Of a stretch of 64,000 nucleotides of DNA, positions 24,028 through 32,470 are shown piece after piece; the stretch's first letter is position 1, and every line of letters starts with the position of its first letter. The notes beneath the pieces were generated by a model. That model was not told the DNA's origin, made no database searches, and saw nothing but the letters and a program-made list of their open reading frames with translations. The stretch is from positions 49,056 to 113,055 of the forward strand of contig JBBQZO010000018.1 in the NCBI GenBank assembly GCA_038207625.1. The letters run 5' to 3'. Origin of the DNA: JBBQZO01 sp038207625 (GTDB taxonomy: Bacteria; Pseudomonadota; Gammaproteobacteria; Burkholderiales; Burkholderiaceae_D). The position numbers and the translations under genes are program-made.

Positions 24028-25668
24028 ATGCAAATCTGGCAGCAAGCCTACGACCCCTTAGGCAACCTATGGCTCTCATCGCTGGTTGCAGCGATACCGA
24101 TCATCTTCTTTTTTGTCGCGCTGACGCTGCTGCGCCTGAAGGGACACGTGGCCGGCACCATCACCGTCATCCTGGCGCTGATGGTGGCGATTTTCTTCTA
24201 CGGCATGCCGGTGCAGATGGCGCTGGCCTCGGCCGGTTACGGCTTCCTGTATGGGTTGTGGCCGATCGCGTGGATCATCGTCACCGCCGTGTTCCTCTAC
24301 AAGGTCACCGTCAAGACCGGCCAGTTCGAAATCATCCGCGCCTCGGTGGTGTCGCTGACCGAAGACCAGCGCCTGCAAATGCTGCTGGTCGGGTTTGCCT
24401 TCGGCGCCTTCCTGGAAGGTGCGGCCGGCTTCGGCGCGCCCGTCGCGATCACCGCCGCGCTGCTGGTCGGACTGGGTTTCAATCCGCTGTATGCGGCCGG
24501 GCTGTGCCTGATCACCAACACCGCGCCGGTGGCGTTTGGCGCGATGGGCATTCCGATCACCGTGGCCGGCCAGGTCACCGGCATCGACGCGTTCAAGATC
24601 GGCCAGATGGCCGGGCGCCAGTTGCCGCTGCTGTCGGTGCTGATCCCGATCTGGGTCATCCTGATCATGGACGGCTGGCGCGGCGTGCGCGAAACCTGGC
24701 CGGCGATCCTGGTCACGGGCGTCAGCTTCGCCGTCACCCAGTTCTTTACAGCCAACTTCATCGGCCCGGAGCTGCCCGACATCACCTCCGCGCTGGTGAG
24801 CCTGATTTCGCTGGCCACCTTCCTCAAATTTTGGAAACCGAAGCGCATCTTCCGTTTTCCCGGCCAGGAAGTAAGCGCCAAGGTGGCCAACCAGCCGCTT
24901 GGCGTGGTACTCAAGGCCTGGTCGCCGTTTTTGATCTTGACGGTGTTTGTCACGCTCTGGTCGCTCAAACCGTTCAAGGCGCTGTTTGCCAAAGGCGGCG
25001 AACTGGCCTGGACGGTGATCAACGTGCCGGTGCCGATGCTCGACAAGATGGTCATCAAGATGACACCGATCGTCAAGGTCGCCACCGCCTACTCGGCCGT
25101 CTACTCGTTTAACTGGCTGGCCGCCACCGGCACCGCGATTTTGCTGGCGGCCATCGTCAGCTTGCTGATGTTGCGCATGAAGCCGCTCGAGGCCGTGAAG
25201 ACCTTCGGCGAAACGGTGCGCGAACTGTCCAAACCGATTTTTTCGATCGGCATGGTGCTCGCATTCGCATTCGTGGCCAACTATTCGGGTCTGTCGTCCA
25301 CGCTGGCGTTGCTGCTGGCCGGCACCGGCGCCGCCTTCCCGTTCTTCTCGCCCTTCCTCGGCTGGCTCGGCGTATTCCTGACCGGCTCGGACACCTCGTC
25401 GAACGCGCTGTTTTGCAATCTGCAGGCAACCACCGCGCACCAGATCGGCGTCTCCGACACCTTGCTGGTGGCGGCCAACACCACCGGCGGCGTCACCGCA
25501 AAGATGATTTCGCCGCAGTCGATCGCCGTCGCCTGCGCCGCCGTCGGGCTGGTCGGACGCGAATCGGATCTGTTCCGCTTCACCGTCAAGCACAGTCTGA
25601 TGCTGGCCACGCTGGTCGGTTTCATCACGCTGGCACAGGCCTATCTGCTGCCCTGGATGATTCCCTAA
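24028..25668 (+). CDS. lctP: L-lactate permease, LctP family
   Basis: A protein of 546 aa with about 13-14 membrane segments. Family signatures are GAFLEGAAGFGAPVAITAALLVGLGF, NTAPVAFGAMGIPI, GVFLTGSDTSSNALFCNLQ and NTTGGVTAKMISPQSIAVA. It imports lactate (and often glycolate) with protons. TTGGAGGAG lies 9 bases before the ATG, the strongest ribosome site of the operon. It is the last gene, 76 bp after dld, with no separate promoter evident. A perfect 13-bp hairpin follows its stop. Confidence 0.95.
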   Translation: MQIWQQAYDPLGNLWLSSLVAAIPIIFFFVALTLLRLKGHVAGTITVILALMVAIFFYGMPVQMALASAGYGFLYGLWPIAWIIVTAVFLYKVTVKTGQFEIIRASVVSLTEDQRLQMLLVGFAFGAFLEGAAGFGAPVAITAALLVGLGFNPLYAAGLCLITNTAPVAFGAMGIPITVAGQVTGIDAFKIGQMAGRQLPLLSVLIPIWVILIMDGWRGVRETWPAILVTGVSFAVTQFFTANFIGPELPDITSALVSLISLATFLKFWKPKRIFRFPGQEVSAKVANQPLGVVLKAWSPFLILTVFVTLWSLKPFKALFAKGGELAWTVINVPVPMLDKMVIKMTPIVKVATAYSAVYSFNWLAATGTAILLAAIVSLLMLRMKPLEAVKTFGETVRELSKPIFSIGMVLAFAFVANYSGLSSTLALLLAGTGAAFPFFSPFLGWLGVFLTGSDTSSNALFCNLQATTAHQIGVSDTLLVAANTTGGVTAKMISPQSIAVACAAVGLVGRESDLFRFTVKHSLMLATLVGFITLAQAYLLPWMIP

Positions 25669-25680
25669 GCGCAGCGCGGG

Positions 25681-25715
25681 CTGCCGCTGTCAGGCAAGTG
25701 TGCTGACAGCGGCAG
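25681..25715 (+). terminator. Perfect hairpin ending the lactate operon
   Basis: CTGCCGCTGTCAG (25681-25693) pairs fully with CTGACAGCGGCAG (25703-25715) over a 9-nt loop, 12 bp after the lctP stop. The stem is strong, but no T run follows. It may act as a Rho-independent terminator in a loose sense or protect the 3' end. Confidence 0.65.
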
Positions 25716-25790
25716 CATCAATGCAAGCATGCCGTGGCGCGCAGCAAAAACGCTGCTGTCGCCCCCGCCACTACCGCGCGTCAAGATCCC

Positions 25791-25823
25791 CGGCGCCGGC
25801 ACCGACCAACGGTGCCGGCGCCG
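25791..25823 (-). terminator. Perfect hairpin ending the helicase gene
   Basis: A 13-bp stem (25791-25803 with 25811-25823; core GGCGCCGGCACC) and a 7-nt loop. It lies 9 bp after the helicase stop on the minus strand. No T run. Together with the hairpin at 25681-25715 it separates the convergent lctP and helicase genes. Confidence 0.6.
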
Positions 25824-25832
25824 CGCCTTCTC

Positions 25833-27971
25833 TCAGCGCGGCAACCACGGCGCGAACGGCGTCAGATCCTTGTCGCCGGCCACAAACCAGACGCGCCGCG
25901 CCAGATCCCATTCGGCGCCCAGCGCCTTGACCTCGTTTTTGTCGGCAAACGCCACTTTCAAATCGTGTCGCTTGGGCTTGGCCACGTCGGCGCGCGCACT
26001 GTTGTTGGCCACCGCGACGTTGGCGCGCGCCAGCGAGGCGCCCAGTCCCATCTGCGCGATGAACGGGCTGCGCCGCTGTTCCTGTTGCGGTGAAATCAGC
26101 GTCAGCCGCGCGCGCGTGCGCGTGGCGCCCACGTAGAACAGGTTCTCCTCTTCGCGCTGTGCGAACATCGGGCTGGGAAACTCGCCCGCTTCCAGAAACG
26201 GCAGGATCACGTGGTCAAATTCCTTGCCTTTCGCATTCGCGACGCATTCGAGCAGCACCCGGTGCTTGTCGGTTTTTTGTCCCGCCAACGTCTCGGCGCC
26301 GCCCAGCCATTCAGAAAACTGACGCAGATTGAAACCCGACTTGGCCGCCGCCGCGATGAAACCGGCCACCGATTTCGACACCACGCTCGCGTCGTACGGG
26401 TGCACGTAAATGCGCTTGGCCAGCGTTTCCAGATTCATCCGCGCGCAGATTTCACTGAGCACGAGATCGGCCTTGGCCTCCGGGTCGACCGCCTCGACGT
26501 AGGCGACCGTGTCGGAAATCTGATCGCGCACACCCTCGGCCTGGCTACGCTGGAGCTGACCGCTAAAAAAATAGCTGAGCGTTTCAGGATCCCTGGCGAT
26601 GGTTTTCTTGGCCTCCTCCATCTGGCTTGGCGTGAGCGCGACTTCGCCAAAAATGGCCAGCGACTCGACAATGGCGCGCCGCACCGCGTCCGACTTGACC
26701 GCGCCCAGGTTTTTCAGCGCGATCGCGATCATCCCGCGCAAAAATAGAATTTCCTCGCGTTGCAAATAGCCGGGCATGTCGCCGGTGCGGTAGGCGATAC
26801 CAGCCTGCATCAGCGCATTTTCGATGGCCACCGACTGGTGCCGGTCGCGCACCAGGATCGCGCAGCCGTCCAGCGGCAACTTGTCGCGGCGCCACGCGCC
26901 GATTGCCTCGACCACCCGGGCCGCGCAGGCGTCCGCGCTGTCCTCATAGTGGCTGTGGCGGATCTCGGTATGCAGCGGCAGATCAGAGTCGACCGGTTTG
27001 CGCTTGAATTGGGCCATCGCATAGGCCAGATGCGGGCCGTGCCGATAACTGAGCGTCAGCGGATAGCGCACCAGCGCCGGATAGCTACTGACGAAGCGTC
27101 GCTTCAGATAGCTTTCGCTGGCGCCCAGTTTCGAGTGAATCACCTGGTCTTTGTCGCCGGCGCCGATGAAGTAGCACTGCGGGCGCGCCAGCAGCGCATT
27201 CAAAATGCGAAACGCCGCCTCGTTCAAGTCGTGCAGCTCGTCGCACACGACGACCCGGTAGGCGGGCATGTGCGCGGCCGCCGCCACGTCCTCGCCCAGC
27301 TTGCGCGCCAGGTCGTAGGTCGCGTCGTACGGGCCGCGAAACAGCGGCCCCTCGAAGCCGCCCAGCCGGATGCGCTCGAATTCGCGCGTCGTCAGATAAT
27401 CGGCCAAGGGCACGTTGAGAATCGCCGCCGCCTCTTCGACACCCATGAATTCAAAGTCGCCGTCCAGCGCCATGGTCGCCTTCAAGCCCAGCTGCACGTC
27501 GAGGAACTGGCTCAGTGCGATGTTATGCGTCTTCAGATCCAGATACTCGACCTTGCCCACGAAGCTAAGGCCGACCTGCTCGATGGCGTCGAGCGCATAT
27601 TTGCGCAAATCCTTGGCCTGCGCGCAGCGTTGCGGCACATCGCCTTCGATCAGTTTCAGCGTCTTGGCGGCAAAGTCCTCAAACGTGGCCACCTCGATAC
27701 GCAGCGCGGTGGCGCGCGGGATGCCTACGTCGATCAACCGTTCGCGCATCACGTCGCGCGCTTCGGGCGTAAACACCAGCGCCAGAATCAGCTCGGGTGC
27801 CAGATTGCGCGCCAGCGCTTCGCCGATGCGGATCGCCAGCGTTGTCGTCTTGGCAGCGCCGGCATTAGCGTCGACCAGCACAACCTTGTCCTGTGCCAGC
27901 TGGATCGCGGTCTGTTCCCGGGTCGGGATCAGACCGCGCGGGGTAAAGCGGGAGTGATTGCTCGTGTTCAT
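25833..27971 (-). CDS. UvrD/Rep-like SF1 helicase with C-terminal DUF5710-like domain
   Basis: A protein of 712 aa. Motifs in order: Q-motif TREQTAIQL; motif I DANAGAAKTTT (K41); motif II VVCDELHDLNEA; motif III GAGDKDQVIHS; motif IV LTLSYRHGPHLA; motif V CVANAKGKEFDHVILP; motif VI NLFYVGATRTRARLTL. The glycine normally before the Walker lysine (AGSGKT) is alanine here, and DEFQD is DELHD. From about residue 668 a short module KVAFADKNEVKALGAEWDLARRVWFV resembles DUF5710, found at the ends of plasmid and phage DNA-processing proteins. It is likely an ATP-driven DNA translocase of a diverged UvrD branch. No nuclease or methylase partner is adjacent. Confidence 0.8.
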   Translation of the reverse strand: MNTSNHSRFTPRGLIPTREQTAIQLAQDKVVLVDANAGAAKTTTLAIRIGEALARNLAPELILALVFTPEARDVMRERLIDVGIPRATALRIEVATFEDFAAKTLKLIEGDVPQRCAQAKDLRKYALDAIEQVGLSFVGKVEYLDLKTHNIALSQFLDVQLGLKATMALDGDFEFMGVEEAAAILNVPLADYLTTREFERIRLGGFEGPLFRGPYDATYDLARKLGEDVAAAAHMPAYRVVVCDELHDLNEAAFRILNALLARPQCYFIGAGDKDQVIHSKLGASESYLKRRFVSSYPALVRYPLTLSYRHGPHLAYAMAQFKRKPVDSDLPLHTEIRHSHYEDSADACAARVVEAIGAWRRDKLPLDGCAILVRDRHQSVAIENALMQAGIAYRTGDMPGYLQREEILFLRGMIAIALKNLGAVKSDAVRRAIVESLAIFGEVALTPSQMEEAKKTIARDPETLSYFFSGQLQRSQAEGVRDQISDTVAYVEAVDPEAKADLVLSEICARMNLETLAKRIYVHPYDASVVSKSVAGFIAAAAKSGFNLRQFSEWLGGAETLAGQKTDKHRVLLECVANAKGKEFDHVILPFLEAGEFPSPMFAQREEENLFYVGATRTRARLTLISPQQEQRRSPFIAQMGLGASLARANVAVANNSARADVAKPKRHDLKVAFADKNEVKALGAEWDLARRVWFVAGDKDLTPFAPWLPR

Positions 27972-28394
27972 GGTATCTAAAAGTGGGATCGCGTCAGCGC
28001 TGCTCGTCCATGACGGCGCGGCGCGCCAGCAAGAATCGGACAGAGCCCGCCCTACACTGTAACGTATCGACGCCGCATTGGCGCCCTTCGCGGCGGGGAC
28101 GCGGCCTGGCCTGGCGCCGTGGTGCGCCGAATACCGCGCGACATCAGGGAAGACGGCCGCAACAGGCTATGCGAGGAACGCGCTATCGCCGTCCAGCGAG
28201 CGGCACGACGCCGCACTAGTGGGCATCGCGGGCAGTGGCATGGTCGGCGCAGTCCATCAACACGCTGGCCAGCGCCAGCGCGGGGAGCGAGCGCCCCCAT
28301 GTTTGGGACGCAGCCGGGTGAGTCTCATGCATTCATCGGTCACGACATCGGTGCCCAAGCCATCGTGGCAGCGGCGCGCCTGGTCAGGCGCACC
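27972..28394. other. Intergenic region without a supported gene
   Basis: It lies between the helicase start (minus strand) and the terminator of the PEP-CTERM gene. Frames here are short, arginine-rich and conflict with each other. It should contain the helicase promoter. I see no RNA gene or repeat. Confidence 0.35.
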
Positions 28395-28418
28395 AAAAAA
28401 AAGGGAGCCGCAGCTCCC
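28395..28418 (-). terminator. Rho-independent terminator of the PEP-CTERM gene
   Basis: On the minus strand GGGAGC-TGCG-GCTCCC (28403-28418) is followed directly by eight T (28395-28402). It lies 21 bp after the stop codon. This is the only textbook intrinsic terminator in the window. Confidence 0.92.
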
Positions 28419-28439
28419 GTTCAAGTAGATCGCTTGACG

Positions 28440-28985
28440 TCACGCTTTGTTTGCTGTGCGCCGACGTGCGAGCAGGCCCATCACACCCAAACCGGCCAAC
28501 ATCAGTGCATACGATTCAGGTTCCGGTACGCTGCTCACGGTAAACGTCGTGTCGCCGTTAAGTCCGTGGAAATTCCAGCTGTGGTCACTGTCCGAGCGCA
28601 AGCGCAGTTGATCCGCAGTCATCGCGGAGTAGCTAATCGTGCTGCCCAAAATATCCGTCAATGCCGTATCGGTCGCATAGGTGGCCGATGTGAAGACATT
28701 CACCCAGCTGGTGCCATCCCACAGATCAATCGCTACCCCATACGGGCCATGGAAAGACGGATCGATCATGCCGCTGCCAATATTGGAGACATCGAGCGAG
28801 GACGTGGTGGTCGACGAAAAACTACACACAGCCTCGTCAAAACCGGACGGCGATGCGATCCCGCCAAAGGGGCCGATATTGAGATTACAGGACGAAAGAC
28901 TCACCGATGTCTGTGCGGAAGCCTGCATGGCTGCTGCGGACAAGACTGCGAAGAGCAAAGCGGAAGCGGCCGATTTCATTTTCAT
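28440..28985 (-). CDS. PEP-CTERM sorted exported protein
   Basis: A protein of 181 aa with a signal peptide (MKMKSAASALLFAVLSAAAMQASA). A beta-rich body of about 120 residues follows (YGVAIDLWDGTSWVNVFTSATYATD). The C-terminal sorting tag reads VPEPESYALMLAGLGVMGLLARRR: a PEP motif, one membrane helix and an arginine end. Such proteins are processed by exosortase at the inner membrane and are usually tied to exopolysaccharide. No exosortase is in the window. Start 28985 is chosen because GAGAGGAA lies just before it; the longer in-frame version lacks a signal peptide at its end. Confidence 0.88.
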   Translation of the reverse strand: MKMKSAASALLFAVLSAAAMQASAQTSVSLSSCNLNIGPFGGIASPSGFDEAVCSFSSTTTSSLDVSNIGSGMIDPSFHGPYGVAIDLWDGTSWVNVFTSATYATDTALTDILGSTISYSAMTADQLRLRSDSDHSWNFHGLNGDTTFTVSSVPEPESYALMLAGLGVMGLLARRRTANKA

Positions 28986-29246
28986 GTTAATTCCTCTCAA
29001 GTGACAGGTTGATGATGAACAAAATTGAAGCGATTCGACATTACATTTTGTCCATACACTTATCAATATGATATTTTCTATCCGTCAAAACTATTTGATA
29101 GCGAAATGCTAATTATTCGCTTGCGGGCCCGTGCACTTGCCCGGCGCGATACCTTTTCAGGCACCAAGAACGCCATATGTACTCGCATCAACACTCAAAA
29201 AAACAACACCCTCAAGCGTTCGCTGGTACTGGCTGTATCAAATCGT

Positions 29247-30548
29247 TTATCCGGCGCCGAGGTAAATGAACTTGAAGGTAAATACGCTGGCGATGGCCCA
29301 GACGATCAGCTTGACTTGCTTGCCACGCCCCGTCAGCAGCTTGAGCACCGCATACGCAATGAAACCGAAGGCCACCCCCAGCGCGATCGAATAGGTGAAC
29401 GGCATCGTCAGTGCGGCGATTGCGGCCGGCACGCTTTCGGTGGTGTCGTCCCAGTCGATGTCGACCAGCTCGCGCAGCATCAGGCAGGCAACATACAACA
29501 AGGCCGGCGCGGTGGCGTAGCTTGGCACGACGCCGGCCAGCGGCGCGATGAACAAGCAGGCCAGGAACAGGATCGCGACAGCCACAGCGGTCAAGCCGGT
29601 GCGCCCGCCGGCCTGCACGCCGGCCGCGCTTTCGATGTACGCGGTGGTGCTCGACGTGCCCAGCAACGAACCGGCCACGATTGCGCAACTGTCGGCCAGC
29701 AAGGCCTTGTTAAGCCGCTCCATCTTGCCGTTCACCAGCAGGCCGGCGCGATTGGCCACGCCCATCAAGGTGCCTGTCGCGTCAAACAATTCGACCAGAA
29801 AAAACACCAGCACCACATTCAGCAGGCCCACCGACAGCGCGCCAGTGATGTCCAGTTTCAACAAGGTCGGTTCGATCGACGGCGGCGGCGAGATGATGCC
29901 GACGAAATGATTGCCTGCGAAGAAGAAGCTCAGCACCGTCACCAGCAGTATGCCGATCAGGATGGCGCCCTTGACACGCAAGCGGTCCAGCGCGACGATC
30001 ACGAAAAAGCCGACGATGGCCAGGATCGGCTCGACCTTGTGCAAGTCGCCCACGCCCACCAGGGTCGCCGCGTTGCCAACCACGATGCCGGCGCTTTTCA
30101 AAGCGATCAGGCCGAGGAACAAGCCGATGCCAACCGTGATGGCGGTGCGCAGCGAGTGGGGAATACCGTTGACGATCATTTCGCGCAGCTTGAATACGCT
30201 CACCAGAATGAACAGGCAACCGGAAATGAACACTGCGCCCAGCGCCACTTGCCAAGGCAGGCCCATGCCCTTGACGACGACGTAGGCGAAGTAGGCGTTC
30301 AAGCCCATGCCCGGCGCGAGCGCGATCGGGTAGTTGGCATGCAGACCCATGATCAAGGTGCCGATTGCGGCGGCGATGCAGGTGGAGACGAACACGGCAT
30401 CCTTGGGCATGCCCGCGTCGCCCAGAATGGAGGGGTTGACGAAGATGATATAAGCCATCGTCAGGAAGGTGGTCAGCCCGGCGATCAGTTCGGTGCGAAT
30501 ATCCGTGCCGTTCTCTTTGAGCTTGAAGAAGTTTTCTAATATGGACAT
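29247..30548 (-). CDS. NCS2-type purine permease, AzgA-like
   Basis: A protein of 433 aa with about 12-13 membrane segments. It begins FFKLKENGTDIRTELIAGLTTFLTMAYIIFVNPSIL, the standard start of the AzgA branch of NCS2 (adenine, guanine and hypoxanthine uptake). Other family marks are LAPGMGLNAYFAY and ESAAGVQAGGRTGLTAV. TAGGAGAC lies before the ATG at 30548. It is transcribed in the same direction as puuD and the ammonia-lyase but is separated from them by two hairpins and 232 bp, so it probably has its own promoter. The substrate is likely a purine base, given the nearby guaD, xdhAB and puuD genes. Confidence 0.9.
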   Translation of the reverse strand: MSILENFFKLKENGTDIRTELIAGLTTFLTMAYIIFVNPSILGDAGMPKDAVFVSTCIAAAIGTLIMGLHANYPIALAPGMGLNAYFAYVVVKGMGLPWQVALGAVFISGCLFILVSVFKLREMIVNGIPHSLRTAITVGIGLFLGLIALKSAGIVVGNAATLVGVGDLHKVEPILAIVGFFVIVALDRLRVKGAILIGILLVTVLSFFFAGNHFVGIISPPPSIEPTLLKLDITGALSVGLLNVVLVFFLVELFDATGTLMGVANRAGLLVNGKMERLNKALLADSCAIVAGSLLGTSSTTAYIESAAGVQAGGRTGLTAVAVAILFLACLFIAPLAGVVPSYATAPALLYVACLMLRELVDIDWDDTTESVPAAIAALTMPFTYSIALGVAFGFIAYAVLKLLTGRGKQVKLIVWAIASVFTFKFIYLGAG

Positions 30549-30701
30549 GCTGGTCTCCTAAATATCTTTTTGATCCGGGAGCCGACGGACGGGGATGAGT
30601 CGGGCCGCTCTCAGAGATGACAATATCCCAGTCACGTCCCGCCCAACCCTGCCCATAGACATAGGTGATATCTGTTATTTTCTATATGTATGTCACGCAA
30701 T

Positions 30702-30750
30702 GGGGCGCCTGAGCGCCCCGTTATTCCCACCACGCCCGGGTCGGGCGTGG
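30702..30750 (-). terminator. Two hairpins after the ammonia-lyase gene
   Basis: Read on the minus strand, the first hairpin is CCACGCCCG-N3-CGGGCGTGG (30730-30750), 30 bp after the stop. The second is GGGGCGC-N4-GCGCCCC (30702-30719). Both stems are perfect. Neither is followed by a T run. They separate the puuD-lyase unit from the permease gene. Confidence 0.6.
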
Positions 30751-30780
30751 CTTGAAACTGTCCGTGCGGCGTGTGGCCGC

Positions 30781-32406
30781 CTAGACGAAACTGCCGATCT
30801 TCTGCTCGACCGCCTTGCGCACCGAACCGGTGGTGACAAACGAGCGGGCCATTTCGATGTCATTGTGGAACCAGCGGTCACCGTCCAGGCAGGCGGGAAT
30901 CTGGCTGCGCACCGCGTCGTAGGCGGCCTGGGTGCCTTTGCCGAGCACAATACCTGGCAGCAGCGCCTCGGTCATCGTCAGCGCCTGCGCGGCCAGCAGC
31001 ATTTCGACGCCGATGATGTACTGGGTGTTGGCGACGACGATGGCGGCCTTGCGCGCGCACCAGGTCGAGTTCGACACGTGGTCTTCGCTATTGCCCTTGG
31101 CCGGAATGCTGTCGACGCTGCCGGGCATGCACAGCGTGCGGTTTTCCATCACCAGACTACTGAGCGAGCACTGCACGACGGGGTAGCCGGTGTTCACGCC
31201 ACGCACGCCCGACATCAGGTTGCGCGGCAAGCCCCATGACAAGGTCGGATCGATCAGACGGGCGACGCGCCGTTCGCAGATTGATCCCAGGTCGGCCACC
31301 GCCATGGCCAGCAAGTCCATCGCCTGCGCCAGGTACTGACCGTGGAAATTGCCGCCGGAGATGATCTCGAAGCCGCCGCCGTCCTTGCCGAAGATCAGCG
31401 GATTGTCGGTGGCCGAATTGGTTTCCTTGCTGATGATGGTGTCTATATAGTCGAGCGCATCGAACACCGGGCCATACACTTGCGGTGCGCAGCGCAGCGA
31501 GTACACGTCCTGGATACGGGCGGTGTAGGCGATGTCGGTGCGGCGCAGCTCTTCGGGAAACTGCACGGCGCGCGCTTCGTGGGTGGTGCGGGTCGAGCCG
31601 TCGAGCAAATTGCGCATCACGCTGGCGGTCTTGATCTGGCCGGCGTGCGGGCGGGCCTGATGAATGCGCGCATCGAAGGCCGACATTTCGGCGCGCATCG
31701 CCTCCAGCGTCAGGCCCAGCGACAGGCAGGCGTCCGACAGCAACATGCGCGCGTCGTGCGCGGCCAGCAAGGCCACCGCCAGCGACACGGTGCAGCCGTT
31801 GATCAGCGCCGAGGCGTCTTTCGCCTTCAGCTCAAACACCACCGGGCTGATGCCGGCTGCCGTGATCGCTTCCGGCGCATGCATGCGGCGGCCTTTATAC
31901 ATCACTTCCGCTTCGTCGAAACCGGCCACGGCGGCGGCCAGATAGGCCAGCGGCGCCAAGTCGCCGGAGGCGCCCACCGAGCCTTTTTGCGGCATGATCG
32001 GGTGGATGCCGGCGTTCACGAACGCCAGCAGACGATCGACCACTTCGACGCGCGGCGCCGAATAATTGCTGGCGAACGCGTTGGCGCGCAGCAGCATGGT
32101 GGCGCGCGAGACTTCCTCCGAGAACGGCTCGCCCATGCCGGCCGCGTGCGCGCGGATCAGCTGGGTCTGGAACAGCACGATGTCTTCGACTTTGACGCGG
32201 GTGTCTTTCAACATGCCCACGCCGGTGTTAAAGCTGTACATCATCGGCGCCTCGTCGTGCATCCAGGTCGCTTCGATGTAGTCGCGACTCTCCTTCAAGG
32301 CGGCGCGCGAGGATGGCGCCAGTGCCACCTGCACGCCCGCGTCGCGCGCCGCCGAAACAACTTGCGCCGGGGTCAGGGTAAAGCCGTCTATGGTGATCGT
32401 AGTCAT
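30781..32406 (-). CDS. MIO-dependent histidine/aromatic amino acid ammonia-lyase
   Basis: A protein of 541 aa. The Ala-Ser-Gly triplet that forms the MIO electrophile is in GSVGASGDLAPLAYLAAA. YSFNTGVGML and TQLIRAHAAGMGEPF follow the HAL pattern, and the glutamate in IIGVEMLLAAQ matches the HAL substrate glutamate. NSEDHVSNS differs from the usual QEDHVS of HutH (Gln to Ser). No urocanase, imidazolonepropionase or other hut gene is near. Instead it lies 64 bp behind puuD as its operon partner. It may deaminate histidine, another aromatic amino acid or something tied to purine use. The start at 32406 drops a poorly supported N-terminal extension. Confidence 0.85.
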   Translation of the reverse strand: MTTITIDGFTLTPAQVVSAARDAGVQVALAPSSRAALKESRDYIEATWMHDEAPMMYSFNTGVGMLKDTRVKVEDIVLFQTQLIRAHAAGMGEPFSEEVSRATMLLRANAFASNYSAPRVEVVDRLLAFVNAGIHPIMPQKGSVGASGDLAPLAYLAAAVAGFDEAEVMYKGRRMHAPEAITAAGISPVVFELKAKDASALINGCTVSLAVALLAAHDARMLLSDACLSLGLTLEAMRAEMSAFDARIHQARPHAGQIKTASVMRNLLDGSTRTTHEARAVQFPEELRRTDIAYTARIQDVYSLRCAPQVYGPVFDALDYIDTIISKETNSATDNPLIFGKDGGGFEIISGGNFHGQYLAQAMDLLAMAVADLGSICERRVARLIDPTLSWGLPRNLMSGVRGVNTGYPVVQCSLSSLVMENRTLCMPGSVDSIPAKGNSEDHVSNSTWCARKAAIVVANTQYIIGVEMLLAAQALTMTEALLPGIVLGKGTQAAYDAVRSQIPACLDGDRWFHNDIEMARSFVTTGSVRKAVEQKIGSFV

Positions 32407-32470
32407 GATTGTCTTTCGTTCAGAAATGGGGGGGGCGGCATCGACGCCGGGCACGCTGCCCGGCACGGCC

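Noticed and set aside
30549..30780. Purine riboswitch before the NCS2 permease gene
   Set aside because: The leader has A/T-rich stretches, but I could not find the three-way junction pattern or the conserved loop bases of the purine aptamer.
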